Source: Adenophora triphylla var. japonica (lineage: Eukaryota > Streptophyta > Magnoliopsida > Asterales > Campanulaceae). Taken from it: DNA of 64,000 nt. The notes below the pieces were generated by a model that was given only the letters and a program-made list of their open reading frames with translations, did not search any database and had not been told where the DNA came from. The stretch is from assembly GCA_022495995.1 (NCBI GenBank), contig JAFEMH010000734.1:124001-188000 (forward strand). Reading direction: 5' to 3'. Shown here piece by piece: positions 34,601 to 47,205 of the stretch; position 1 is the stretch's first letter, and the number at the start of each line of letters is the position of its first letter. A program made the position numbers and the translations under genes.

Positions 34601-36052
34601 ACAAGATCCAAATACATAAATAAACGCACACAAACTCATGCATACGACACCACCAAAATCAAGTATATAAACCAAAGATAATCAACTACATCATCCAAAT
34701 AAAGTCATCAATTAACCAAAACAAAATTAGTTTCTTTAGAATTAGTTCGAATCTCTATTTGAAATAATTTGACTAAATAAGTTTCTAACTAGTTCTAATC
34801 ATCTAAATTGCAAATGATGCAGTCAAACAAAATATTTCCCAAAAAATTGTTTCTTCATCATATCGTTCCTTGATCGAGCTCTTCATGTAAACCAATATGT
34901 AACTATTAAGCAATGAAACCTGTAAAAAATAAAAACATTACGTTAATAAAGAAATAACTAACCACAATGACATATTTGAATATATTTTTGAGCAAGTGAC
35001 ATATGAGATAAAGAGACAATGATAAACAATATCATTCCTCTGTTTGCTCTGTTACAATATCTCCACTAGTTCAAATAAATGCTTTCTCTATAACTGATTT
35101 TAGAGGGAGACATAAAAGAAAAAGAAACAGATATTTATTGCCACAGAAATAACAGATACATATACTCCCTCAAACATATGATTACCATATCACAAGATAC
35201 TCTTCATAAGGAAGGATATTCTCCTTGCTTCTTGCAGCTAGAGTATAAACTTCAGCAATGGGTAATAATTACACTATAAGCAGTACAGATATAAAGCAAA
35301 AGAGATTGTGCTACTGGGGTAGGAAAATTGTAAAAACAGAAAGTAATTACTCTTTCAAATTTCGAGACCATTTTACAATTACTTGTCCCCTCAATGACTG
35401 AGAAGAGCTGTCATACAGAAACGACTAAAGGTCGACTGAGATAACATATCAAAGAAGCTTTACGGGGAAAATGGGTTTAGTGAAGTAACCCCCCCCCCCA
35501 AAAAAAAAACAACAGCAGCCAACCCTAATGCATCTGAATCTGCAATTCTCCAATAGTGGGAGCCAAAAAGGTTGCAAAGAAGAACAGCACATACACAAAT
35601 CTACTTAGAAAACAGAGCACAAAGAATACAAGTCCACAAAATCTAGTAAGAAAACAGAAACCAAGAATAGAAGTATGAATAGTGGGTTTTACCTTCTCTT
35701 AGATTATTCCAGATCCCAATTAGGCATGTATGCACTTCTATAAGCAGATCTCCAATTATGGAAGGAAAAAAGAAAATGCAGTCAGACCATTATGTTTTCT
35801 TTGGAGCTAACAGAAAATGATACTATAATTTATCATGCATACATGTATGCATGTGTGTAGACATGAGTAAAGTGTACACCCCTGGATACAAATCACTACA
35901 ATGACATTAAGCTACAGATGAATCAGGTTTTATATCGAGAAAAAAATTATAGCCGACACTTAAAGAAAGTAGGCTCAAAACTACCACAAATATGTGTTTA
36001 TGTGTGGACATGAGTACACTCCTATTGGAAATAAACCATTGAAATGACAGTA
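34601..36052. other. CACTA interior without recognised gene
   Basis: AT-rich noncoding sequence downstream of the coilin exons on the minus strand. A C9/A9 run sits near 35490. I find no further coilin exon here. Confidence 0.4.
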
Positions 36053-36242
36053 AGGCTCCGTTTGTTTAGCGTAAAACATTTTCCGGAAAATGATTTCCGA
36101 CAAAATGTTTTCCTGAAAATGAAAATGTTTTCCAGAAAATAAGGAAAGTATGTTGTAAAACCCATTTTTCGGTGCGAAACAAACACCGGAAAATGGGGAA
36201 AATGTTTTCCGGAAAACATTTTCCCCCAAACAAACGGAGCCT
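36053..36242. mobile_element. hAT-type MITE
   Basis: Inverted termini GGCTCCGTTTGTTT (36053) and its complement AAACAAACGGAGCC (to 36242) enclose TTTTCCGGAAAA-type repeats on both arms. The structure is a near-palindrome of about 190 bp. A clean 8-bp duplication is not visible. Confidence 0.7.
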
Positions 36243-36565
36243 AAGTAACAGATGAATCTACACCAAGCACAAACTGAATTCGACACACTAAAGACAGAAA
36301 ATACAAAACTACCACAAAATGATCATAGCATTCTGAAGAGTATTAAAAAAGGAAACAAAAGCAATAATGCATGCATCAGACTGCCAACAAAGTATTGCTC
36401 AGGAAATAGAGAGAGACTCTCAAAACTAGGATTTTTAGTCGCGATTTGTTCTAGAAACTTGAGACCCATTTTAGCATATATATATATACCAAGCATGCAG
36501 AGAAGTAAGTGTAAACAACTTTATAATGAAGAAATGTAGTATGAGAAACCTTTGAGAGAACTTAC

Positions 36566-39283
36566 CTTAGATACTTCATTTTGCTGAGCATCCTGATCTG
36601 CATAAACAAAAACAATGATAAGTAGAAAAGGTAAAGAAAGAGCAAAGGCAAAAAGATGCCTCCAATGATCAATGACCAATTTGAGAACCACTTTTGTCAT
36701 ACTTTAATTAGAACATTTTTTGTATGGTATAAAATTCTAAAATCCTTTATATACCGTTTTCTAGAGGTTCAAAACGAATATGTCCTGGTTTAACAACAAT
36801 GGGGACAGTGACAGTATACAAGCCCCCATCTTGATTTGGTTGTTCGTGTTTTTCAGATAACTGCTTCCAGTGTAGCTGTAAACATGAGAGCAACTATCAG
36901 CAAGTGTAAAATTTTAGCACTGGTGGAAATAACTTCTTATGACATTGGGTTACAAGTCCCTTTGAATGGCCAGCTACCTCATTTTCGTCAGCTTTGGCTG
37001 ATTCCATCTTCGAGTTCCTTTTTTTCTGCAAATTTTTTAGGTTGCAAGTTGATGTAAAGCTTTAAAGTTGCTGAAGAAAAAAAAAAAATTGGACATATTG
37101 TTACTCACAAGTCAATCTGAATAGCAAAATACCTTTTTCTTGTCCGTTTTGGCTGATTCCGTCTTCCTATGGTGCTGCAATATAGAGATTGTTGGTAATG
37201 AATAAAAGTACGTTGGGGTGTTAGTAACATCTAAATAGCGTCATAGATGATGAAAAGAAAATTATGTGGACATTTCGTTACTCACATTCTTCTTTTCATG
37301 ACCACCTACCTCTTTGTCATCATCTTGAGTAAATTCTGTTATCCATTGTGGCTGCAATTTCGAGATTGAAGTTGTGAATATAGCTAAAACTTTGTCAATG
37401 ATTAGCTACTATCTAGTCAGATAATCACAAATCCTTGTTACGAGATTACATTTTTCTTTGCGATTTTAGCAGCCTCCCGCAACCATTGCCTCTTACCCTT
37501 CTTTTGTCTAGCACTTCGACTAGGAAGCTGAAAAAAAAGATTGGGGTGTATCCTAATGAAATCTTCGTCGAAAATTAGAAAAAGAATCAGAAAAATAATT
37601 GCCAAAGGATCTTGGATGAAACAGAAAACAAAGAGAAAGAAACTCACTAGTAACACACAATCACTAGAGGTACCACTACCAACTAGGAATAGAAGTTTCC
37701 CACTTCAGTTAATCAAATTTTCTCATTGTCCCCAGCTTTAGGTAGAAAGTTTGCATCACAAGACCAGGGGGGGAAGTCTTGCTGGAACCGTACCTATAAA
37801 GGCTAAGTTCAACATAAAGCCTTGCTACTTGTGAAACTGACATAAAAAAGGAAACCATACATCACACAAAATTTATTGCAAACTGCAGTTTTGCCACCTA
37901 ATGTAACTCGTATACTTCGTCCGTTCCACTTGAAAAGGTGTGGTTTGACCAAAATCGCAAATAAAGAAAAAAGGTTGACAATCGATTAATTCTCTAATTT
38001 CCCCTCAAAATATTTGAATTAAAGCAAAGAGGCAACATTTGAACTCAAAATAGGCAGGAAACAAAGGTTAGTATGGTCAATTCACTGAAAAAGGGATGGC
38101 CCAAAGACAAAAGTTATTCTCATAACAGGACGGCCTAAAAAGGAATACACACATCTTCAAATGGCACAAAGGATTTACCTGGTATGTTTGCGTTTGCAGA
38201 AGTAGAGAAAACATTTAGCGACTTAGATTTGAATTCCATTATTTACATGTAAATCGTAGAAAAGCTCACTTGATAAAGCAAAAAAAAAAAATCTCATGAA
38301 TCTCAAAATGAAGGTGAGCATCGGAAGCATTACCAACCTTTTTACTCCCATCAGGCACAGGGATATCATTCTCAACCTCTTGGCCATTCTCTTGCAGCTG
38401 CTCACTCCTACAACCATAAAAATGTATGAAACTCTGTAGACAGCCAAAGAGAACGAGAGATAAAGGAACTGGAACAACAATGCTTGTCATACACAAATAT
38501 TATGTGTTTTTGCTTGTGCACATGGGTATGTTTTTGCAAGACAGACGGACACAAGAACACACAAACATGCAGACACGGACAATTATCTGAATCTGAAACC
38601 CTACCAGCATCAATTGCATGTCAAGATAACTGAACTTTCTAATGCTTTGCTAACATTCAAGTATTAGACTATATATCCGACCCTGAGCATATATTTTGTC
38701 CAAGTAACATATAGAATGCTACTAAAGGAACACCAAAACAATATTTATGTTTGAGCAGAAAAGAAACCAAAGGGGATAACCTCCACATCTAATACAGCTT
38801 CTGCACTAGAAGAATATGCTAAATTATACATGTTAGGTTACTAATGGTAAGAGTTACACTAGCTGCAGTATATCTTAAACAAATGAAGAATATGGATGAA
38901 CTAAGTGATAAACAGCACCAGAATGAAGAAGCCAAAAAACCTGAGTATTTGTCAAGGATGAAAAGTAAAGGTATCATTCTTCCCCAAGTATAAATATAAG
39001 GGATATATAATGTTGAAAGATATACTTGGGGCTCTGAAGTTCTGTGCATGTTTTTCTTTTCTTCAAAACTGCATTATCATCGGACGAATCTTCTAAGGGC
39101 GATGTAGCTTCCAACTGGCCCTCCTCATCCTCTCCAGATTCACTTTGGTATCCTCCAGTTTCCTTGTCAAATTCTTCATTTGCTAAAAGTCACCACATTT
39201 TGTACTGGTTGCTTCTTCACGACTGCACCTTCCTTCAGCAATTCCGTCACATCCCCTGCCTCAATAGACAATTTCTCTCTTTT
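36566..39283 (-). pseudogene. Captured coilin gene fragment, eight exons
   Basis: Minus-strand exons with canonical borders: about 39026-39283, 38338-38407, 37450-37527, 37310-37353, 37137-37173, 36977-37025, 36760-36875 and 36566-36602. Protein blocks match plant coilin in order: ANEEFDKETGGYQSESGED, SEQLQENGQEVEND, SRSARQKKGKRQWLRE (basic nuclear signal) and VVKPGHIRFEPLE. Coilin scaffolds Cajal bodies in the nucleus. The N-terminal self-association part and the C-terminal Tudor-like part are missing. A frame break near 39189 separates NVV from LLANEEF. The fragment sits inside a CACTA-like element in a MULE, so it is a transduplicate; splicing signals look usable. Confidence 0.82.
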
Positions 39284-39769
39284 CTTTTTGACACTAATAC
39301 AACATTTAACAAAAAACACGTTTCATTTCAGTAACTCAAAGAAAGTGGAATTCCACAAAAATGTGCATTATTAGAACTAAATATTCCACATCCGATTTAT
39401 AGAGTTATTATTGATCTTAATACTAATTTGTGCAATTTCAGATTCAAATTGTTTCCATGTAACAGTTGATTCCCATACACCAAAATTATTCCAAAAATAC
39501 CAAAATAGCCTGAAACATGGATTCAGCAAAGTCATAACATATTGGCGGCAATATTACTGGAAACCTAATCTCAAGAATACAAACTGAGAGGAAAGATGAT
39601 CGTACCTGAGTTGGATAGATAATCAACAAAATCGTTGGAGGAATCGTTCTCGCCCGGAAATAAGAAAACCGAATTTAGGTACCAATAATAGAAAATATAC
39701 CGATTATGTTTCAAAATTGAAGAAGTGAACTCATAATCTGAAGAATACAAACTGAGAGATTGATCGATG

Positions 39770-39995
39770 CGAACCAGAGAGATTGATCGCCGAACGCGGT
39801 TGATTTTAGGGTTTACGCCGGTTGATTTGCTAGAGGGAGAGAAAGAGGTCGCAGCGTATGGAATGGAAGAGAGAATAGGGAGAACAGGAAGAGAGATTGA
39901 TCGCGGAACTGGTTGATTTTAGGGTTTACGCCGTTGATTTGCTAGAGGGAGAGAGAGGTCGCAGCGTACGGAAGAGAGAATAGGGAGAACGGGAA
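39770..39995. repeat. Direct duplication near CACTA right end
   Basis: A block of about 110 bp with GGTTGATTTTAGGGTTTACG and TTGATTTGCTAGAGGGAGAG occurs twice in tandem with a few indels. It may be the 5' leader of the coilin transcript on the minus strand. Confidence 0.7.
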
Positions 39996-40216
39996 GAAGG
40001 GCGAACAATTTTCATTTCTTTTTTTCTTTCTTTTTCCCTTTTTTTTAAGCTTTTTAATTTAATTAGCAGCGTCCTTTTTAGGCCCATTGCTGACCCAAAT
40101 TAAAAATTAAAGTTGAATGTCTTATTTAATAGATAATAGGGACTAGTAATTTTTTCCGACTCAAAAAGTGATGTTCCAAAAAATGACTTTTTTAGTAGTG
40201 TTATATATATATATAT

Positions 40217-41254
40217 AATAATAAATTAGAAAGAGGAAGTCCCTTTAAAAGTACTTTCACTAAGAGAGGTCCCAAAGGAACTTGAAAAACAATGAAGATG
40301 AATCATCTATTTATAGTAGAAGAAAGATTTGAAAAATGTAGAATACATCTACGTGGAAAAGACAAAAAATATTTAAATTTAGAGATGGTGGGAAAAACAA
40401 AATTTCATTTGCCTCCAAAAATTTCATTTGCACTCCTCATGAATTTTTTGGAGGCAAATGAATTTTTTTCTTAAATCAATTACTTCTCTTGGACCTTTTA
40501 CTTGTTCCATTTTTATGTGAAAGCCTCATGAAATTTTTGATTAGTAATATACGTGATTTAATTATCTTAATAATGAAAACTTAAAAAATATTGTATTTAA
40601 TTTTTCAATTTTTTTTTTGAAAAAATTCAATTAACCTTACCACTAAATTTAAATTAAAATAGAATTAACTTTCTTTCTACTTCTTTCTGAGACGGAAGGA
40701 ATAATTCACTAGCTCTTGCATATTTATTATAATGATTACTTGTAGCATAATAGATATTTGAAAAAAGTTCTAATTTGGATTATAATAGAGTATGAGAAAT
40801 ATGTAGAAATAATTTCATGCGCCCCCTCACCCTAAATCATTATTCATAAAAGTGTAAAAATTGAAAAATTAAAAACAATATTTTTTAAGTTTTCATTATT
40901 AAGATAATAAAATCACGTATATTACTAGTCAAAAATTTCATGAGACTTTCACATAAAAATGAAACAAGTAAAAGACCTAAGAGAAGTAATTGATTTAAGG
41001 AAAAATTTCATTTGCCTCCAAAAAATTCATGAGGGGTGCAAATGAAATTTTTGGAGGCAAATTAAATTTTGTTTCTCCCACCATCTCTAAATTCAAATGT
41101 TTTTTGTGTTTTCCACATAGATGTATCATACATTTTTCAAATCTTTCTTCTACTATAAATAGATGATTCATCTTCATTGTTTTTCAAGTTCCTTTGGGAC
41201 CTCTCTTAGTGAGAGGACTTTTAAAGGGACTTCCTCTTTCTAATTTATTATTTT
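40217..41254. repeat. Large palindrome (about 395-bp arms, 243-bp spacer)
   Basis: 40217-40612 is the inverted copy of about 40856-41254, running from AATAATAAATTAGAAAGAGG to the same words on the other strand. Each arm holds a 60-codon frame starting MKMNHLFIVEERFEKC, in mirror orientation and with about ten differences, so the frames are by-products of the arms. The spacer holds no gene. Any transcript across it would form a long hairpin. It could be a foldback element. Confidence 0.85.
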
Positions 41255-41265
41255 ATATATATATA

Positions 41266-41306
<41 letters not shown>

Positions 41307-41309
41307 TAT

Positions 41310-41617
41310 ATATATAGAAAGAAAGAAGGAAGAGAAGAGAAGAATTAAATAAAATAAGAAAAAAAAGGGCCAAACTTACGAAACTCGCTACACGGTGTAG
41401 CGAGTTTAGGTTAATTAAATGCCCTAATTAATTTTCAAACGGTCAAACTTAATTACCCTAAACTCGCTACACGGTGTAGCGAGTTTTGACAAGACCCAAG
41501 TCAAACTCGCTACACGGTGTAGCGATTTTCAAAAAATGAACATTTTGGGCAATAGTTTGAACAGTGAATCATTTTGGTAAATAAAAAAATAAAAAAGGAT
41601 TATTTGAGAAAAAATTC
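41310..41617. repeat. MULE right terminal inverted repeat
   Basis: Inverted copy of 33655-34000, with three hairpin motifs (41384, 41463, 41506); it lacks about 45 bp that carry one extra motif in the left copy. The outer end GAAAAAATTC abuts the CACTGTGGAT duplication. Confidence 0.88.
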
Positions 41618-41763
41618 CACTGTGGATAGTCTTACTCAAAATATGATTTTTGAAATGACACTTTTATTATGGAAAAAAAAAGTGTAGGTATTATTTGTTA
41701 GACAATTATCTAACGTCTACTAAATAGAAAAATACTAAATAGAAAAATATGAATTGTTATATA

Positions 41764-42032
41764 CTCCCTCCGTCTCACGTGAATACAAACTTATTTCCTT
41801 TTTGGTCCGTCCTACGAATACAAACTGTCCAAAATGGAAATAAATTTATTATTTTATATTCACCCTACCCCACCCACTCATTCTCTCTCTTCATTTTCTA
41901 CCACACAATTTATTCAACCAACTCCACTCATTCTCTCTTTTCATTTTCTATCACACATTTTCATTATCTTAATAATATTTCTTAATTATTGTGCCCAAGA
42001 AATTGATTTGTAATCACAGAGGACGGAGTTAG
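41764..42032. mobile_element. Stowaway MITE
   Basis: Starts CTCCCTCCGTCTCACGTG after TA (41762-41763) and ends GGACGGAGTTAG before TA (42033-42034). The inside has repeated CACCCACTCATTCTCTCT words. 42035-42589 after it holds no gene that I can recognise. Confidence 0.75.
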
Positions 42033-42589
42033 TAGATTTAAGTAGCTAAAGGGAAACCCCCAATATAATCAGTTATCATTGTTCCAGTCCGGCTCATGCT
42101 CACAACTGGGACTCTATCTCTCTCTCTTACCCAATCTCTAATTCTAAGATTATACTCCGTACTTATGAAAAAAGAGTAGAAAAAAAAAAAAGTGTGAGAG
42201 AGAATAGTAAGTAAAAAATTATTGTGAATATAAATGTGAGTTTCATTAAATAAAATATGTTTATTTTAAATTATTTTATTTCAAGAGATACTCAAAATGA
42301 TAAAAGGATCTAATTTGAGTGAGACTAATGGAGACTTATCAAGGTATACTCCCCTGTCTCATAACAATGTACTGTACACATTTTTTAGCTTTTAGTGTTC
42401 TATTGATAAGTTCTATTATTCAAAATGTCAAGTTTTTATTAAGCATATACCGTGGGCAGGATCAGGGATGGACCCACCGTGTTACGTGTTACGAGTGGTC
42501 CGACGGCACACACATAATTATAAAAATAATTTTTTATTAATTTTTTTTAACCTTTAGCTTATATCTATGTATTTAACTTTAAATCTATT

Positions 42590-42700
42590 TAATACATATG
42601 TTTAGGTAGCTTAGTTGGTAAAGGCATACATTAACTTATAGAATGTTCTTGAGTTCAAATCCTTTTAGCCACCAGATGTTTCTTATTTTTTTCAGCCTAT
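42590..42700 (+). mobile_element. tRNA-derived SINE-like sequence
   Basis: TAGCTTAGTTGG (42607-42618) matches the RNA polymerase III box A. GAGTTCAAATCC (42651-42662), 32 bp farther, matches box B. The region cannot fold as a full tRNA, so a SINE or a decayed tRNA head is likelier. Ends are approximate. Confidence 0.5.
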
Positions 42701-42708
42701 AAAAAATA

Positions 42709-43031
42709 CTCCCTCCGTCCCATTTCAATTGGTCCACTTTTCTTTTTGGGACGTACCACTTCAATTGATCCATTTCATAAATGGAAAATTTTTCATATAT
42801 TTATACCCTTATCATCTCCACATATTTACAAAAAAACCAATCATTAACTTACTATTCCTTCCACTCATTCTCTCTCCTATTAAATATTTTTAACTTTTAC
42901 ATTATCTCTCCTATTTCCTACCACACATTTAACTTTTATATTCTCTCTCCTCTAATTTCTACCCACTTTATTCATTTTTCTTAAAAACCGTGAAATTTAC
43001 CCCGGAACCAATTGAAGTGGGACGTAGGGAG
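42709..43031. mobile_element. Stowaway MITE
   Basis: Starts CTCCCTCCGTCCCATTTCAA after TA and ends with the complement CGTAGGGAG before TA (42707-42708; 43032-43033). The arms carry CAATTGGTCCAC and CCAATTGAAGTGG as inverted partners. Confidence 0.8.
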
Positions 43032-43058
43032 TACTTTTTTACCAAAAAAATCTCATGC

Positions 43059-43537
43059 TGACACAGCGGTTTGGTTCAAACCGCGGTTTAGAGTCGAACT
43101 GAGCTAAACCTTGTGGTTTGGTTCGATTTTTAGACATAAGTTATTTAGTTCGGTTTGAGAGATTAACAAATCATGTAGTTCAGCTCAACTTGGGGTTTGG
43201 CACTCCTAAACCAAACCGAGCCAAATGGAACCAAACCATTTAAGATCGAATCGCGGTTTGAAACCGTAAAACCAAACCATTAAATCGAACCGTGAAACCG
43301 AGCCTTGAACCGAACCATGGAACTGCAATGCTAACCGTCCCTTCAAAATTTTAGTCAATCTCAGCCTTTAATTTTTAAAAACCCTAAATAACACATTAAC
43401 AAAAGTTACAAAACCTCAGTGCCTCTCTTTGAATTTTCAAGGTTGTGGAGTGCTTGATTTGTGCACAAGATTGGTTACGTTCTGCTCCTCTTCCAATTGA
43501 TGTTGAAATGAGATTAGATGACATGAGTGACCTTTAA
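43059..43537 (+). pseudogene. hAT element relic: subterminal repeats and transposase C-terminus
   Basis: 43059-43325 is full of CGGTTTGGTTC words and their complement GAACCAAACCG, as in hAT subterminal regions. At 43442-43537 a short open stretch reads CLICAQDWLRSAPLPIDVE and ends in TAA. CLICAQDWLR is the end of the hAT dimerisation domain in plant transposases. Nothing else of the transposase remains, so it cannot act. 43538-43904 holds no recognised gene. Confidence 0.6.
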
Positions 43538-43904
43538 TCAGGTGTGCCAACAACTCTTTTCATTTATATTGTCCATTTCCAGTTTATTATATTGATATCT
43601 TTTTAATTACAACCTTTTATTTTGCAGTTGTCACTGAGAATTCAGATCATGTGGGTCCTTTGATGTTAAGGGAGTAATGCAAGTTCAGACTGAATGGCAA
43701 AGTATGTAATTTTCTAACTCTTCTTCCCACCCCTCTGTTCCATTTCATGTGTTTTTGTTCTTGGATTGATTGCCTGATGGACTATTTTTATGTAAGAAAG
43801 GATAAAGGTTTGAGTTTGAAGTGATTTAGGAGACTCTGGTTTTGTGCATGACTGATTGTAATGTTGACATATCAATAGAGAGTTCAAGTTCAAAATCAAT
43901 TTGA

Positions 43905-44640
43905 GCTTAAACCCACGACACCACCACCTACAACCCTACGGGACTTTGTCAATCCAGTCCCCCCGGGTGCTAGATCACCGATTGTTGTGTCGAATGCCGA
44001 TGCGGCCAACTTGAGATTAAGCCGCAACTAATACATATGGTTATGAACAACCAATTCAGCGTAACAGCATTTGAAGATCCTCACCTCCATGTGCAAACCT
44101 TTTTGGAGTATTGTGACACTACCCGAATTGTCGGTGTCACACCGGAGGCTATAAGGATGCGCCTATTTCCTTTCTATTTGAAGGATAAGTGCCCAAAAAA
44201 TTCCTTGAAAACATGGGACCAAGTGCAAGAAGCTTTACTTGGGCGTTTCTTCCCTCCAATCAAGAACGCTCAAATCCGGACTAAAATCAGCAACTTTAGT
44301 AAAAAAGGAGATGAATCACTATACAACACTTGGGAGAGATACAAAGAACTCCTAAGGATGTGCCCTCGCCATGGACTCGAGAAATGGTTGATAGTGCACA
44401 CATTCTATAATGGTCTCACATTCAAATCTAGTGAGACCATTGATGCCGCGGCTGGAGGAGCACTAATGAACATGGCGGTAGATGAAGCATATGATTTGAT
44501 TGATAACATATCCTTGAACCATTATCAATGGTCAAATTAGAGGAAACAACTGGAGGGGACTCCAGGTAAGTACAATGTTGATGTCGTTACTATCTTGTCC
44601 TTTAAAGTTGATATGTTTTTCCTTTTGACAGGAGCCAGGC
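43905..44640 (+). pseudogene. gag: Athila gag fragment
   Basis: Plus-strand codons from TLRDFVNP through FEDPHLHVQTFLEYCDT to EKWLIVHTFYNGLTF, closely matching the gag at 19212-20594 but broken by a stop just before 44037 and one at 44538-44540, with a few codons missing after the FYLKDK block. No LTR, primer site or protease is attached. It abuts a copia relic in the opposite orientation. Confidence 0.85.
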
Positions 44641-44649
44641 ACATGTGCT

Positions 44650-47146
44650 CTTAAAATTCAATTTTGGGAGGTTTCAAAGCCTCAAATCTTTGAAGTTCCT
44701 CCAACTTTCTACTACTAGCATGCCCTAATTTTTGATGTCACATATTGACATCATTCATTTTAGTGCATAGACAAGACATATTGTCACTAAACTGGTAACA
44801 ATTGTCAGCAGATCTGGGGCCTGTAAACACACATTTGTTAGAATTATCAAACACCTCACACACATTCTTAACAAACTTCACATGAAGGTCATCATCATAA
44901 AACTGATTGATGCTAATTAGGTTTGCCTTAATACCTTCTACATGGTAGACATTGTGCAGTTTTGGGAGACCCGTAACATCTAGGGTCCCTTTCGCAATGA
45001 TTTTTCCTTGTTCACCACCACCAAAGTTTACCTTTCCCCCATTGATTGATTTATAATCAGTTAAGGCATCCTGATTCCTAGTCACGTGCCTAGAGCACCC
45101 ACTATCAAAATACCAAGAATCAGTGACGCTACTCTTAAGGGAAGAGTAGATTACATTACAGGTTGCACTTGGTTTTACTCCCATTTGGATTCAGTCTTCC
45201 TTTTATGGTGCACATGTTGATGTGCACTTGGATGTGTGCCAGGATGTTAACACATCTTGTCATACATCTGAGATTGGTTCACACAGCCAGCCTTTTTATC
45301 AGCCTTTAACTTATAACAGAAGGGACGAATATGTCTAGAAGCAAAGCAGTAGTGGCAAATGTAGTGCCTTCTCATTGGTTTTTCAGCACTCAAAATAGTT
45401 TTTACTTCAGATTTTTGAAACATCACTTCCCTCTTTTACAAATTTGGTATTTCCAAATCCAAGACCAGTTTTTCCAGTGTTACCAAGAGCTAAATCTTCA
45501 TTAAGTTTCATTTTCCCAATATTTAACTTGGTTAGAGTACTTTCAGCTTTTTCAAAATCAGTTTTTACTTTTTCAAGTTCAACTTCTTTCTTGGTTACCA
45601 GAACTTCAAGTTTAGCAATGGAATCCTTTTGATTATCATTTTCTTTTGAAAGTCTAACTTTCTCAGTTTCACAAGCAGATAGCTTCTCAGCAATCGAAAA
45701 TTTCACGAGTTAAAATTCTTGTTCGAGCTCGAGCTCGAGCTTCAACTCGAGCTCATTCGAGTCGAGTTTTTTCTAGTCGAGCTCGAGTCGAGCTCGAGCT
45801 GCTCGATTCGCATAACAGCCCTAACCTTAGCCATTACCTCAATTTTGTCCACTATTTTGACCCAATCATTATGCAGCTCTCTGTAGGTCTCAAAGAGTTT
45901 TTTCATAGGGGATATCTCGACCTTTATCATTTGAATCTCCTTTTATCGAGAAACAGTTGAGATTCAGATCATGTGTGTCTTCAGATGTGTCCATAGTTGT
46001 GTACACATCCGAGTCCACATCCAGATATTCCTCAGAATCTCCTTCTTCTATTCCTGCAAAATGGGCATTAAAACAAGAATAGTAGTCAAACATATATATG
46101 TTAACTATTGGCCCTTCATCCTCACTATCACTTAGGGAGGCAGCCAAGCTCATCCCTTTCTTTTTTAGTGTGTTAGAACACTCATTGTCATAGTGATCAA
46201 AGCTACGACAAGCCTTACATTTCACATAATCAGAGGACTTCTTATTCTCTAGGCTAGGTCTTTTGAGTCATCCTTCAGCGTTACCCTTGAGTTTTTCAAC
46301 ACTTTGAGCAGGTCTATTGAGAAACTTGCTTATACTCTTATTTCTTATAATGGAACTGAATTTCTTAGATATGAGAGCCACATCATCATCCTCTAGAATT
46401 GATTTGTCAATCTCAGAGGAGAGCTCAGCTATTTCTTTTGGAATAGTTGCAGAGCTTTAGAGAGAAAGGCTTAAGGCCTTATTCTTTTTCTAAGCTTTAA
46501 GATTAAGCTCAAAAACTGTTAACACACCAACAATCTTATCTAACCCCACAGTGTTGGTGTCACTAGTTTCCTTAATGACAGCCACCTTGATATTGAATCT
46601 TTCAGGTAGGGTTTTTAAAATTTTGCTAACTAATCTAGCATTTGAAATTGATTCACTAAGACTGGTGCATTCATTTGAGATTTCATGAATTTTAGCAGCA
46701 AAAGAGACAATGTCTTCTGTCTCTTCCATTATTAGAATTTCAAATTTGTCCATTAATATCTTAAGTCTAGTGGATTTAACACTTGAAATACCCTCACATT
46801 GCATCTGTAAGATATCCCAAGTTGTTTTAGCAAGACTTTCATTAGTGAAAAGCTTGTACATGTTTCCAGAGAAATGGCTGTAAATAGCACCTATGGCTTT
46901 TGAATTGTAGTTTGTAGTGGTGATTTCATCAAAAGTCCAGTTGACCTCAGGTTTTCTTTCAAATACGGTTTCACCAATTCCTGATGTAGGTTTGTTCTTC
47001 ACAATAGGAGGTTACCAAGCAACAAGTATACACATCTACGCTATTTCATCAATTGATTTGATTTAGTTATGCATTTTAGACATCCAAAAAGAATAATTGG
47101 TACCATACAAGACTGGAGGTTTGTTTTGATTATTTTGACATTCCAT
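44650..47146 (-). pseudogene. gag-pro: Copia-type gag-protease relic
   Basis: Minus-strand pieces in order: gag start at 47146 with PPVLYGTNYSFWMSKM and a stop near 47063; 47002-46490, the UBN2-type gag (TTWDILQMQCEGISSVKSTR); 46225-45890 with the zinc knuckle CKACRSFDHYDNEC; 45706-45407, coiled-coil-like; 45184-44738 with the protease DSGCSRHVT run and the GAG-pre-integrase block KLHNVYHVEGIKANLISI. Integrase and reverse transcriptase are absent; the relic stops near 44650 beside the Athila fragment. Several stops and one insertion break it. Confidence 0.8.
45711..45826. mobile_element. GAGCTCGAG-rich short insertion in the copia relic
   Basis: About 115 bp made of GAGCTCGAG and CGAGTCGAG words. 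Read on the minus strand it starts AGGGCTGTTATGCGAATCGA, a start often seen in hAT-derived MITEs. It interrupts the gag coiled-coil region. No target duplication is clear. Confidence 0.5.
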
Positions 47147-47205
47147 TTTGACTACACTTTCTTGATCAACACTCAATAATGTCGAAAGTTGTCTCTTAAA
47201 CCAAT

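Noticed and set aside
40292..41177. Two 60-codon proteins MKMNHLFIVEERF...
   Set aside because: They are mirror copies in the palindrome arms; differences are not biased to silent sites as far as I can see.
42590..42700. A functional tRNA gene
   Set aside because: Box A and box B are present but cloverleaf stems cannot be formed, so a SINE is more likely.
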